From assembly GCA_038025085.1 (NCBI GenBank), contig CM076153.1, positions 11,129,501 to 11,193,500 of the forward strand: a stretch of 64,000 nucleotides of DNA, in the 5' to 3' direction. How positions within the stretch are numbered: position 1 is the first letter of the stretch; each line of letters opens with the position of its first letter. The position numbers and the translations under genes are program-made. This DNA is from Tetragonia tetragonoides (lineage: Eukaryota; Streptophyta; Magnoliopsida; Caryophyllales; Aizoaceae). This document shows positions 30,801 through 42,386 of the stretch, piece by piece. Below the pieces are notes generated by a model. It saw nothing but the letters and a program-made list of their open reading frames with translations. It was not told the origin of the DNA and searched no databases.

Positions 30801-33800
30801 GGGGAGGATCAGAGGTTGGACTGCTAGTTAAGAGGACACGACAAGGATGTTGTGGTGCTTAAGTAGGGATGTACCATATACGGTTTTATTTAAGGATACT
30901 TAATAGCTTAATAGTACTAGTTGTACTACATATATTACTATATCACCAAGGTTGACCTCCTTTATCATAGCCCATAACTCAAGAAACTGGTATGCAGTAC
31001 TAGGATGAGTGGCCTTTTGGGAGCATTAAGCATATGAGTGGGGACAAAGTTATTAATATTAACTCAAGAAACTGGTGTGCAGTACTAGGCACACCCAGGA
31101 TCCCCACGTCCTCCAAACAATTTACGCCAAAGGCTGCAGGCTACATCACAACTCAAGGGATTCACTACAAAAGATGAGAATTCCTCTCCAATCAAAGCTT
31201 TTCTTAAAGGAGATAGCCACTCCTTAATAGACTTGAATTTCTTCAACCTCCAAGTACACCAAATAACTACAAATAGAAAGAACTTCAGATTCCTTGCTTT
31301 CTACAACACCACAATAGGGGTACAAATGAGCCAATATTCTCGTGAAGCACTCGAGAACATACTCAGTCAAAGCTTGTTTGTTAAGTGCATAAATGAACAT
31401 AAGCAACTTCTCGACTGTGTTCGCTCGATCACATTCGTGAACACCTCGATTAATTTAATTTATTTAAAATATTTCATTAAGAATCTACTTTTCTTGATTT
31501 TTATATTTAACATGTAGTTTAATCAATTAAAACTTGCATTAGTAGGTAGTCAGATAACAGGAATCACAAGTAATTACAGTGATCGACTGATAGGATGATA
31601 TACGAGGAGATCAAACCCAACAATAGATCACAACTGACATCCTGCCTAAACAAGCTGCTAGAACATTTGCACATCACATAGTGCAGAAAATGACTAATGT
31701 AAAACCTCCTACCACTATAACGTTGGACCTCAGCAGTCAGCAACACAACACCCTAGTTACAAAAATAGGGGAACAAATTTACAATATTTTGGTTCAGGCT
31801 ACCTGACCTGCTCAAATGAGCAAGTTCTGCACAAACTGTAAAATACTCGATTGATTAAGCTATGGTATCTCCACCATCTAATTATGATGCAATCCTTTAT
31901 ACTGTGTTAACTTGTCTATAACAATAACCTGCCACAGCAATCACATCAACAGCAACAATATTTGTCCAATAACTTGAAATTAAACCAGATTCTGAGTCCA
32001 AGAGACTGCTAGCCAATTAACATTACATGGTGATTACATATGACATATAAAGTAGCTATTATTACCCGCAAAAAATGTTTCATATTGTATGCCAATCCTT
32101 GCACCTTCCAAACAACATATAACCTGTTTAACAGTAAATTAATAGCTATGGTCAAGCATAATGACTCAAATATGGCAATCCCACCATAAATAGTTCAACA
32201 GGTAGACTCCAAAAGCTAGCTCATCAATCTAGATTTAATTGGAATATGCTGTGAAATTTTAACAAGACATTAACCCTCGACCCTCACACCATACAATATG
32301 TACCTTTAAAATTCAAATAGTATTACCAACATAAGCATCAAACCGTGATTGAACAATGTGCTGGCATCAATTTCAACTAGAATTTGACTTTCCACATTAT
32401 GTAAGAGAATAAAGTTTGGCCTAATGCTCAAGGCAATGTTCTTGGAGGCTGGGACAAGTTCAATTCCTCTCACTCCTGTGGCTTTCTAGGCAAGACAAAG
32501 AATCACAATGCACTGCCACATATGGACAGAAGTATCTCATATGCTCAGGTAGCAAATTGGGTAGGCTAGTGCAAGTGAGGCCCAGAGTTTTTTTTCAGAT
32601 AACATGGGTGTCCAAGCAACTAATCCCATGGGCCCTGAAGTTAACAACCAGGAAACCAGTGGCCCTGAGAGGAAGCCTAGTGCAAGTGAGGCCCAGAGTT
32701 GCTGGGTTAAAGGCTTCCATTCCTTCCAATTTCCAATCCCTTGGTTTTTTTGGGTAAAGAGATTTCTTATATCATCATGTAACGCCCTCCTGGCTATTGT
32801 TTGGTGTCTATGGTTAGAGGAATGCTAGTGTGTTTTTTAGGTCTTCTATTTCCCTGGAGATTATTTAGGATAGAGTTACTTATTTGGCATCACTATGGTC
32901 CGGGGCGGCTGGGGCTTTGAGGATTAAGACTATTCCTGAACCCAGAGGAACTTTTCCCTCTTGGAGTACATATTGCCTCTCTTGTTATAACATTACTTTC
33001 TAATTGATATATACTTATGTTCTTCCTTTTTAAAATAGATAAAAAAATAATAAAAAAAGGGATGCAATCACATGCTTTTAATTGTCTGACAAAAGAACAG
33101 GGATCTAAAAAATAACAGCACTCTACACACCCAACAAACCAGAAAGATCCCCCAGCTCAAAATCTTCTGGACTCCCTTCTATGGAAAATCCAAGAAATGG
33201 TCTGTCAATGTCAAACCAATAAATTGCAGCTTCCAGAATTATGAGTAGAAGGAGAAGAGATGAGGATGGAGAATTAGAATAGGATGGTTCCCCTGCCATG
33301 AATCATCCAGAGTACGTATGTACCTACCTCACCCAATTACTAACCTTTTATTTAATAAAAACACTCAATTACAAACCTTAAACTTAATCCAGGGGAGAAA
33401 GAGATGAATTAAGAGAGATTAATTCCCATGGGTTATGTAAGAAGTAACCTCACAGTTCATCTGAAGGCCATAGCTGCTCTTAAAGAATTTATGCCAGGAG
33501 TCGAGTTCCAGCTTAAAAGGCAAAACAAGCCATTTAATCAAGAAAAAATAAATTGTTAACCATAATCTCAAAAGTCAAAACTGAATCCCAATTCACAAGG
33601 TGGTCCTTTTTATTTGTATAATACAAGGTTGTCTTTCTCAATAACAGGTTCCAAAATGATTGCTTTCCAGGGTTAGCAAATTGAGCACCTAAAATGGCCA
33701 CTACTCAGCCTAAGCAGAGAGCCTAGCAAGAGTGCAAGACTCGAGAAGCAGGGGCTCCACAATCCATCCCCATGATACTAGATGTACTCAGCGAGTAATA

Positions 33801-36688
33801 TAAGCAGGTGCTTGAACTGCTATAACTCTGAGGGTAGGAGAATCATAGTATCAGAAACAGAAATCTCCCCACCTCCCACCCAATAACCCTCTAGACAACT
33901 ACAAACCAGGGTTTTCCTTGTAAACTATCTCGAGAAATAGATAAATCCCGGCCCATATTCATTTCTTGAGCATTAATATATCTTCCTAAAAGAGCTACCC
34001 AAGGTCTCAAGGACCACCTTGCTGTAATCCTATATACATATTTGTATCTTTGGCTACCCTTCCTCCTAATATAGTTGATTCCTCAAACTCCTTCTGAAGC
34101 TATAGACAAAATTATTTCAATTTGTTACACTTGTTTATTTGATTTGAGGTACATAGAGCTCAAAGACAAAAGCTAACAAATTACACAATAAATTTTGCAC
34201 TTTCTTTACATAAAGGCTGAGAGACCAATATGAAATTTTATTTTTATTTGCAGGCTGTCCCTGAATGGAAAAGAAACTAAATAATGTTCCATTTTTGAAT
34301 GCTCTACAAGTAAGTTGTCTACTTTCCTTACGAGTTATTCAACTTCGGTTAATATATTTCAGGCACTTTGCCTTTAGAGAACTATTGCAGAAATAAACAG
34401 AGAGGACTACCTTAGTTCCCACCCTGTAAGTGGTTTTTCCAAATAAAGGAGAATCCACCAACATATTTGAATCCCCGTCTGTTGCCTTCCTATCTGCCTC
34501 CATATGAACCTAACAGTGGAGATATATTAAGTGCCTCAATCGATTGTTTTGTATGAAGGAATAAACAGCAAAAAGATTCTTTTTTCAATAGAAAGAAAAG
34601 GCAAGTTCATCGAGAGATGCACAAACATGTATGATATAAAAGGCACACATACTCTCTCTCTTATTGTGGCCAATAGTCCATCATTCCAATTTTCACCTTC
34701 CAGATAGACTTCTGCACAATCATTTATAAAAACCTTGCTCAGACGTTGGAGGACACTTGAAAAATCATAGATTATATACTATAAAGAATACACAACAAGG
34801 AGAAGAGCTGCAAACACTTTTAGAATTTCAACAAAGATAAATTTTCGCAAAGAGGAGAGAGGGAAAAGTTGAAGTTCATATTCTAGCAGTATCCAAACAA
34901 CACATATGGAGACAAAGAACCACAGATGATCTCTCCAGGATGGGTTGATTGTCACAGCTTGGTATTGAAATAGACCCTTTCTAAACCGCTCATCAATCCT
35001 TGGTAAAGAGCATAGAACAAGCTCAGCTAAGTATTGACAAATTATGCATGGTTTAATTCCTTTCATTTCAATCCATTATTTTATTTTATTTTATTATATT
35101 AGAGATCCAAAATTGACTAGACAAAACAGCATAGGCCGAATTTGGTCATCAGGAACCTCTAAGCCTTCATTCTGATGTCCCAAAAGGGAGCCATTCTTGA
35201 GATAAAGAAATAAAGACAAAGAAACAAAGTAGTATATAGCCAAAGTGCCTTACAAATTGATAAAAGCTTACAGTTTGATCAGGAAATGCAATAACCAATC
35301 TTATTCTTCTCCAGATCATAACCCAAAACTCCTGATATCTAATTTCTCATTCTAGTCTCAGCTATAGAAGCTTTGGCCTATAACCCACATAAAGAAAGTA
35401 AACTTTGGCCCAAGTTAATGTACAAAAGCAGGGTTATAATGATAGCTAGTCAAGCTAGGATAAACCTATGAGTCATGCAGGACTTACCTTTGAGTAAAGA
35501 AACTAGAGGAGTTTCTTAAGTTCAGTAAAACATCAAGTTGGTTATATCAAGCACTCCAGTTTGACAAGATAAAAATGCTAAATATTTATCCCAAAATCTC
35601 CAGTTTAGAGAGGTAGAATGCTCAAATGCAGTTCATGACAATCTGAAACATATCCTTTCATACGTTTTGATGTCATTTTGTTGACATTACTTAACTGATT
35701 TCCGATCTCCTAGGACTCGAAATAAATGTACCACTAAAAGAAATAATTCCTACGCCGATTAGACAGCTCTGCAATGGGAAAGCCAAAAAAACTATCTAGT
35801 ATTTACCAATTGCAAACTAAAGAAAGATTTTGTGCTGGCTACCTTCAGTTTGAGATGCACGTGCAACTTCAAATTCTTTCTGCAAACGCTCAAATATCAT
35901 CTTGTCAGAATCCCTGTTAAAACAATGAAATGTTCCAATTACAAAGCTAATACAAACTTTTCATTTTCATAAGAAAGGGTATTACCAAAAGATTAAACCC
36001 TTAAATGACTGATATCTATCTAATGACAATAGTAACATTAACCTCAAAATGATAGAATTATACAGTATAATTGTAAAACAACTCGATTATACAACCAATT
36101 TTTTATCCCTTTTAACATTAAACATTCTAGCTTCTTCAGACAAATTCTTGTCAGTTCAATAACACAATTTACACACACAAAACTTAGTGATTTCAACCAA
36201 ATCAGTACCTGGAAAGGCGGTCAGTCAAATCGGCATGCCTCTTGATGACATTTTTAACTGTCAAAAAATCCAAAAACCCTCTCAACATGCCAGTTAAATT
36301 TAACCAGTATGATCAAATTTGAAGAAAAATAAATAAAAATTTTATACAAATTAAGAAAAAGATAAACAAAGAGAACGCAACAGGGAAAAGAAAATAACAA
36401 CATTACATCTAGATTTTATCGTCTCAATCCGTATATCTTCATCATGTATGAAATTCTGCAGCAACAAAAAAATTGAATAAACACGTAATTATGCTTCAAC
36501 CAAGTCACATTGCATATTAAAACGTTAAAATTATCACATTATTACACTCAATTTCAATCGTGTGGAAAGGAGGTTAATAATTAAAGTGAAAGCAGTTCAA
36601 TGCAATTGAAATTATATATGCAAAGAGTAATTACCTGTTCTCCCATTGAATATGGATTTTGATCAACGATTGCTAGGGTTCGGTCCAT
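24856..36688 (-). CDS. CENP-O: CENP-O-like kinetochore protein, with an internal TGA
   Basis: Likely a centromere protein of the constitutive inner kinetochore, homologous to yeast Mcm21 and human CENP-O. Thirteen minus-strand exons: 36688-36635, 36455-36407, 36257-36209, 35913-35843, 34711-34653, 34509-34411, 33511-33449, 32123-32066, 29065-28929, 28833-28777, 26790-26693, 25977-25769 and 24905-24856. All junctions are GT-AG and phases add up to 350 codons. Residues 30-80 look coiled-coil-like. The core at about 149-270 includes VICCLEGARIGIQYETFF, then HTIPFFLPIREAENDLL, then FIDHVGELLQAYVDRREQVR. This parallels the human segment with VPVFIPLEE and the 'LNAYSGRK' helix. Codon 328 is TGA where Arg is expected, just before TLSLPE. 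The last exon after it still encodes a good amphipathic tail (IVLNLPRALQQ). Protein length is thus 327 or, without the stop, 349 residues plus one replaced position. Family assignment rests on remembered motif order, not a search. Confidence 0.8.
25308..25320. repeat. target-site duplication of the 25.3 kb SINE (left)
   Basis: 'tggccacaaatta' here is repeated exactly at 25615-25627 on the other side of the SINE. A following T extends the match to 14 bp. Confidence 0.85.
25322..25614 (-). mobile_element. full-length tRNA-derived SINE (about 290 bp)
   Basis: Read on the minus strand, it begins with a tRNA-like head. A box A-like TGGTCTAGTGG lies at 25601-25591 and a perfect box B GGTTCGAATCC at 25548-25538. 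About 200 bp of family-specific body follows, then an A-rich tail near 25322-25335. A 14 bp target-site duplication flanks it. It lies in intron 12 of the CENP-O-like gene, in the gene's orientation. A related copy is at 58070-58275. Confidence 0.9.
25788..25790 (-). other. in-frame TGA in CENP-O exon 12
   Basis: On the minus strand the frame reads A-E-E-A-L, then TGA, then T-L-S-L-P-E. A single C-to-T change from CGA (Arg) would explain it. Coding potential and splicing continue unbroken to the TAG at 24858-24856. Confidence 0.75.
27301..27460 (-). mobile_element. short retroposon flanked by a 12 bp duplication
   Basis: The string 'cctgatcactta' occurs at 27289-27300 and 27461-27472, enclosing 160 bp. 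The left end of the insert is T-rich, so on the minus strand it ends with an A-rich tail, as SINE or 5'-truncated LINE insertions do. It lies in intron 10 of the CENP-O-like gene. The family was not identified. Confidence 0.7.
29352..29489 (-). mobile_element. short tRNA-derived SINE, Au-like, with 18 bp target-site duplication
   Basis: The string 'aacagataagaaactcct' flanks the element at 29334-29351 and 29490-29507. On the minus strand the 138 bp insert has a tRNA-like box A (TGGGGAGCTGG), a degenerate box B (AGCATCGAGCC), a 3' part with 'gggattagtcgggc' and a short A tail. Overall layout resembles plant Au-type SINEs, a resemblance noted from memory. It lies in intron 8 of the CENP-O-like gene. 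Confidence 0.85.
29998..30650. mobile_element. Mutator-type MITE, 653 bp, long TIRs and 9 bp target-site duplication
   Basis: Both ends begin GGGCAATTCCAATT and form inverted repeats of about 125 bp, ending near the 'gtgacctctttttt' motif. The 9 bp string 'tttgcgcaa' flanks the element at 29989-29997 and 30651-30659. Long TIRs plus a 9 bp duplication are the signature of Mutator-like elements. The interior is short and non-coding, so it is non-autonomous. It lies in intron 8 of the CENP-O-like gene. Confidence 0.92.
30968..31092 (+). repeat. short direct duplication of 'aactcaagaaactggt.tgcagtactagg'
   Basis: The ~28 bp phrase occurs near 30968 and near 31063, about 95 bp apart, with one mismatch. 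It lies within intron 8 of the CENP-O-like gene. Confidence 0.7.
32590..32676 (-). mobile_element. truncated Au-like SINE with a 24 bp direct repeat
   Basis: A perfect 24 bp repeat (starts 'ctagtgcaagtgaggccc') flanks the insert at 32566-32589 and 32677-32700. The 87 bp insert shares 'agataaca(c/t)ggg', 'actaatccca' and 'ccctgaagtt' with the SINE at 29352-29489 but lacks its tRNA-like head. It lies in intron 7 of the CENP-O-like gene. Confidence 0.8.
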
Positions 36689-37561
36689 CTTTTGGGATCG
36701 TGAGGGGAAAGTTGGAGAGAGAAAAATTGCAAAATTTGCAGAGGTTTAAGTCAGAGAATTGGGGAAATTTTAGGGCTGCGCTCAACTTGGAGTCTTTGGC
36801 GACAGAACAAGAGCTAAGGGAATGAATGAATTGTGTGAAACAATAGGACTTCTTGCACAGTTTTCATTTCTTTTCCATTTCCTCACTTCTTTTTTAGGAA
36901 GGGTCAATACTCCTCTTATTATTTTTCCTCTCAAAAAACTTTATTAAAATTAAAAAATTGGAAATAAAAAGAGAAAATAAAATAAACAAGCACATCTCTC
37001 AATGTAAAATTCCTGATTAAAAACCAAACTTGATGGAAATAGTGTTTTTTTTTCTTCACCCATGTTACGTTGGTTAAAGCGAAATCTAAATTACTAAAAA
37101 CAAATCATTTTATTGTAATACCTTTTCAAATTATCCTTTTTATTATGTGAAATACCATATTTTTTTCCTCTCAAAATCGATCCCTTCTTTCTAATATGAG
37201 TTTACAACGTGTGAACGTAAGTAGTGATAATACATTAGAATTAGAATAACAATTATAATCAAGTTTTGAACTTTTCTTAATCAATTATTGTTCAGGGTTT
37301 AAGGCTACTGATTATGTAGAGGTTAGACCTGGATAATGTATAGGTGGCGGATGAAATCGCCAGCGTGTGGTTGGCGGCTAGTGTTTGGTGGCGGGTTGGG
37401 GTATGGTAGAGAAAGACAAATGGGGGAGGAGAGAGAGCAAGGTGGTTATGGAAGCCGGAATGTAGGTAGGACAACGAGAGGGCAGTGGCGGTGATGGGCG
37501 GAGGCGATGTGTGAGACAGTGGAATCGTGATTAAACAAAACATAAAATACAACAACTAACT
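36689..37561. other. upstream region of the CENP-O-like gene
   Basis: It holds the minus-strand promoter and leader. A stretch near 37340-37520 is relatively GC-rich but has no convincing coding frame. No motif is called. Confidence 0.45.
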
Positions 37562-37830
37562 TTGCTCCCTACCCTACCCGAACCCCCACTCAAAGGCACC
37601 CTAATGTCGGTAGTCACCCCTTGGGCCAATCGAACACTCCCACAACCATCCTTCCTTAGGGGACATGAAAGGCCCCTGAAGTCGGTTCTTAGGTTCATAT
37701 TAAGTTTGAAGGTCATTGTATGGTCACCCACTTTAATGGGCGAACACCTAAATCATGGGTTACAAATCTACCGGGTGCATTAGGATACTCCTTGTTTCAT
37801 AATAGACCCCCCGAGAAGGTTGGCATAAAT
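37562..37830 (-). repeat. possible diverged relative of the 311-bp unit
   Basis: Read on the minus strand, it starts with 'cttctcggggggtctattatga', then has 'cccatgatttaggtgttc' and later 'ggggcctttcatgtcccctaagg'. In the array, equivalent phrases occur in the same order: 'cttctccggggggtctatcatga', 'cccatgcctttggtgttc' and 'gagggcctcccatgtcctctaggg'. Spacing differs and the match is weak between landmarks. Confidence 0.4.
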
Positions 37831-38400
37831 CTCAATGGCCCCCGACGAAAATTGATTTTCAAGTAGAGTTGTTATTATACAAGATTGCTAAATTTGTTTG
37901 ATCCTCAGGAAGGGGGGGAGGGGCAACCACCTATAACTTTGCCTAATTGTACATTACTATAATAGCACACACTCATTGTGGAATGTCCGGTTTGAGTTAT
38001 AATCACTTCCACATAGGAGAGAGTGAGTCTGTCACCACAGCACACATCAATGTTAATGAGTAAAAAGAATTGTCCTGATAAACTCATGGGGGTCCAACTG
38101 TAGCCAAACTTGTACAAAGTCGGACATCATTAATTAATGCAAGCACTTGCAAGTTATAAACAAGATTACTCATTTGCACTCGACATATTTGACTCTAACG
38201 AGAAAATACACCAGTATGCATTATTATTTCAAATATTTTGTACATACTTAACGACTTAGGTCGTCCCAAGCCTACTGATTGGTCTGGTTCGTGTGCTTTC
38301 GAAATCCAGTTAATGTTTGCTTTTGGTTGAGTTGCGATGGTATTGGGTCTTTTAAAAACTCTTTACCATTGTTAGAGAAAATAAAATTTATTAAAAGGAA
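37831..38400. other. intergenic DNA, nothing recognised
   Basis: AT-rich filler between two repeat-derived blocks. No coding or structural feature stands out. Confidence 0.4.
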
Positions 38401-39264
38401 TTGCTTAGTGTAAATCACAAATTGCTTTATATAATTTTTTTTCTCAAAATACCCCTAAAATTCTTCACCCCTTTGCTTTGGTCCCAGTTCTCTCTCTCCA
38501 TTCTCTCTCATCCTATTTCCTTTCTCCAAGGTACAATGGTGGCTAGGGGCTGGGAGTACGACGCCGACCAAAGGCGGGCTGACGATGTGAGGGCTGGCTG
38601 AAGATGTGGGGTGGGCCATGGGGTTCGTCGGGTGGGCCATGGGTTCGTCGGGTGGGCCTTGGGGTTCGTCGGGGTTCGTCGGTTGGGGGAGAGGGTGCAT
38701 TTGCGGTCAGATGGAGCGGCCAGGTGGTCAGGTGGGGCGGCCGGTTAGGCGATGGTGAGGGAGGGGGATGGTGTTGGGGTGGCCCGAAATTCTTGTTTCC
38801 TAGCCCAAATGACAACAAAACCAACAACATCGACAACCTAAGTGGACACTGATATTGATGATTCGGATAAAACCCTTTACAAATGAAGAATTAGAAGTCA
38901 TTGTTGCCGCATTTCAAGCTGCTCGATCAATCACCATCTTCAAACCCTTCTTTTCTTCTCTTCTCATCTTCAAATAGATCTGGGTTTCCATTTTTTTTTT
39001 TTAATATACTTTAGTTTTAAGTATTTTGTGTAAAATAATTCAACTTATAGTAAACTGATTGAAAGATTAACTCAATATCATTATTAATTTGATCAAAGAT
39101 AATGCCTTGATCGAAAGTTTCATCCATATTAATTGACTAGAAAATGATGGGAGAGAGAGGAGAAGGAGAATAAGGAGATGCTTATTTACAAATAAAAAGG
39201 GTAGTTTGGAAAATTTTGTGCAAAAAAGATTTACGTTAAGCAATTTGTGATTTACGTTAAGCAA
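38401..39264. mobile_element. TIR-bounded element with a GC-rich interior
   Basis: The left end 'ttgctta.tgtaaatcacaaattgctt' is mirrored at the right end by 'aagcaatttgtgatttacgttaagcaa', giving inverted repeats of about 28 bp. At the right, a 'ttacgttaagcaa' motif is tandemly doubled. The 864 bp body has a sharply GC-rich block at about 38540-38770, unlike the surrounding DNA, which may be captured gene sequence. No clean target-site duplication was found. Confidence 0.6.
38611..38682 (+). repeat. minisatellite, ~21 bp unit 'gtgggccatggggttcgtcgg'
   Basis: Three near-identical units and part of a fourth, lying in the GC-rich interior of the TIR-bounded element. Confidence 0.85.
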
Positions 39265-39810
39265 CTTCGTAAAAAATTGAATTTACTTAAAATAATTAAT
39301 ATGATATCATTAAAATGCATACTTATGGTTATGAGTCATAATTTGACCTTGACTCATTTAGCTTCCGATATGGCACATGAACATCTCGAAAATTCGAAAG
39401 TGCAAAATTTTATTGGGTTTATAATAGCTTGGAAATCTCACGAGATGGTATTTTAGTCAGTTTAGGTAAAAAGTGATTTTTAAGCAGAGTTATTTATAAG
39501 AGTTTGGGGTGGGTAGCGCAGTAACACATCTCCTACTTGTTCCCAACAATGATTTGAAATCAAGTCTCATTTCCAACAATTGAAGGTTACTTTGGCGTTC
39601 AAATAAAAAGTAGAGTTGTTTACGGGAGACGACCTGCTCAACGGCCTGCTTAATAAATTAATTTTGGTAATTGTAAATTAATTTTCATTTATTTTAAAAG
39701 CAAACCTGGCCTGCTTCGAGCCCAAGAGTCCAAAGACCAGTAGGGTTAAGTTGTTATATTTATTAGGCTTTGATCACAGATTTGACATCTTTACTTTGTG
39801 AAGCCAGCCC

Positions 39811-39903
39811 TAAGCCCAACGGCCAAAATAGATCCGAAGAGAGTAATCGTAGCCGTCGAGTATTAAAACCCTAGACTGAAGAAAACCCGTAAAAAACCCT
39901 AAC
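39811..39903 (+). promoter_or_regulatory. RPL7 promoter motifs: site II and telo-boxes
   Basis: A site II-like 'agcccaac' lies near 39812, a telo-box 'aaaccctag' at 39866-39874, and a second 'aaaccctaac' near 39894-39903. This combination is well known upstream of plant ribosomal protein genes. A pyrimidine-rich leader follows at 39945-39972. Confidence 0.7.
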
Positions 39904-40009
39904 ACTCCCCTCATTTGGCCTCTCTCTGTTAACTCAACAGACACACACACTCTCTCTTTCTCTCTCTCTCCAGGGATCATACCACAGCTGCTCCAGCCTC
40001 TAGTGACCG

Positions 40010-40547
40010 GTATGTCCATTCTCTCTCCTCTCTGTCTTGTGCATTGTATGGTTTAGCGTTGAATTTTATCATTGGTTCTTCGTTTTTAGGCTATGTTAGA
40101 AAGTTTCATTGTATATGCTTCAGATCTCTTTTTTGGTGTAGATAAATTAATTCACATTTGATATTTTTCCCATTTTATGTGTTTTTTGTGTGTTGGTTGA
40201 TTTTGCTGAATTTGGGTAATTGGGATTTTATGGTAAAGTTCTTGTTTTTGATGGGTTGTTTGTTTAATTTATCAGAAATGGGTGAGGAGCCTACAAAGTC
40301 CATATCGAAGATTAATTAATTTGACATTTGATTTTTTTCTTCCCCATATTGTATGGTTGTCGTGTGTTTGTTGATTATGCTGAAATTGGGTCATTAGATT
40401 TTTTGGAGGAGATTAATTGATCGACATTTTATTTTTTTTCCCCATATTTTATTGCTTTTGTGTGTTAGTTGATTCTGCTGAATTTGGGTCATTGGAATTT
40501 TATGATAAAGTTTTGATTTTTGATGGGTTGCTTTGTCATTTGAGCAG
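40010..40547 (+). other. RPL7 leader intron with internal tandem duplications
   Basis: The intron runs from a donor after 'tagtgaccg' (non-coding exon 1 ends at 40009) to the acceptor before the coding start. A phrase like 'tgtgttggttgattttgctgaatttgggt' recurs near 40188, 40365 and 40460. The first duplicate also carries a copy of the coding exon's beginning. Confidence 0.75.
40278..40319 (+). pseudogene. duplicated decoy start of the RPL7 coding exon
   Basis: After an intact acceptor-like 'tttatcag' come the same 'aa' and ATGGGTGAGGAG as in the true exon, but the frame ends after 13 codons (MGEEPTKSISKIN). It matches the true start ([13 protein letters not shown]) apart from substitutions and a short deletion. 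If included in mRNA it would act as an upstream ORF. Confidence 0.75.
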
Positions 40548-40549
40548 AA

Positions 40550-42386
<1,837 letters not shown>

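Noticed and set aside
38455..38852. Pro-rich and Gly-rich ORFs in the GC-rich block
   Set aside because: They translate a minisatellite within a TIR-bounded element; no domain or start context supports a gene.
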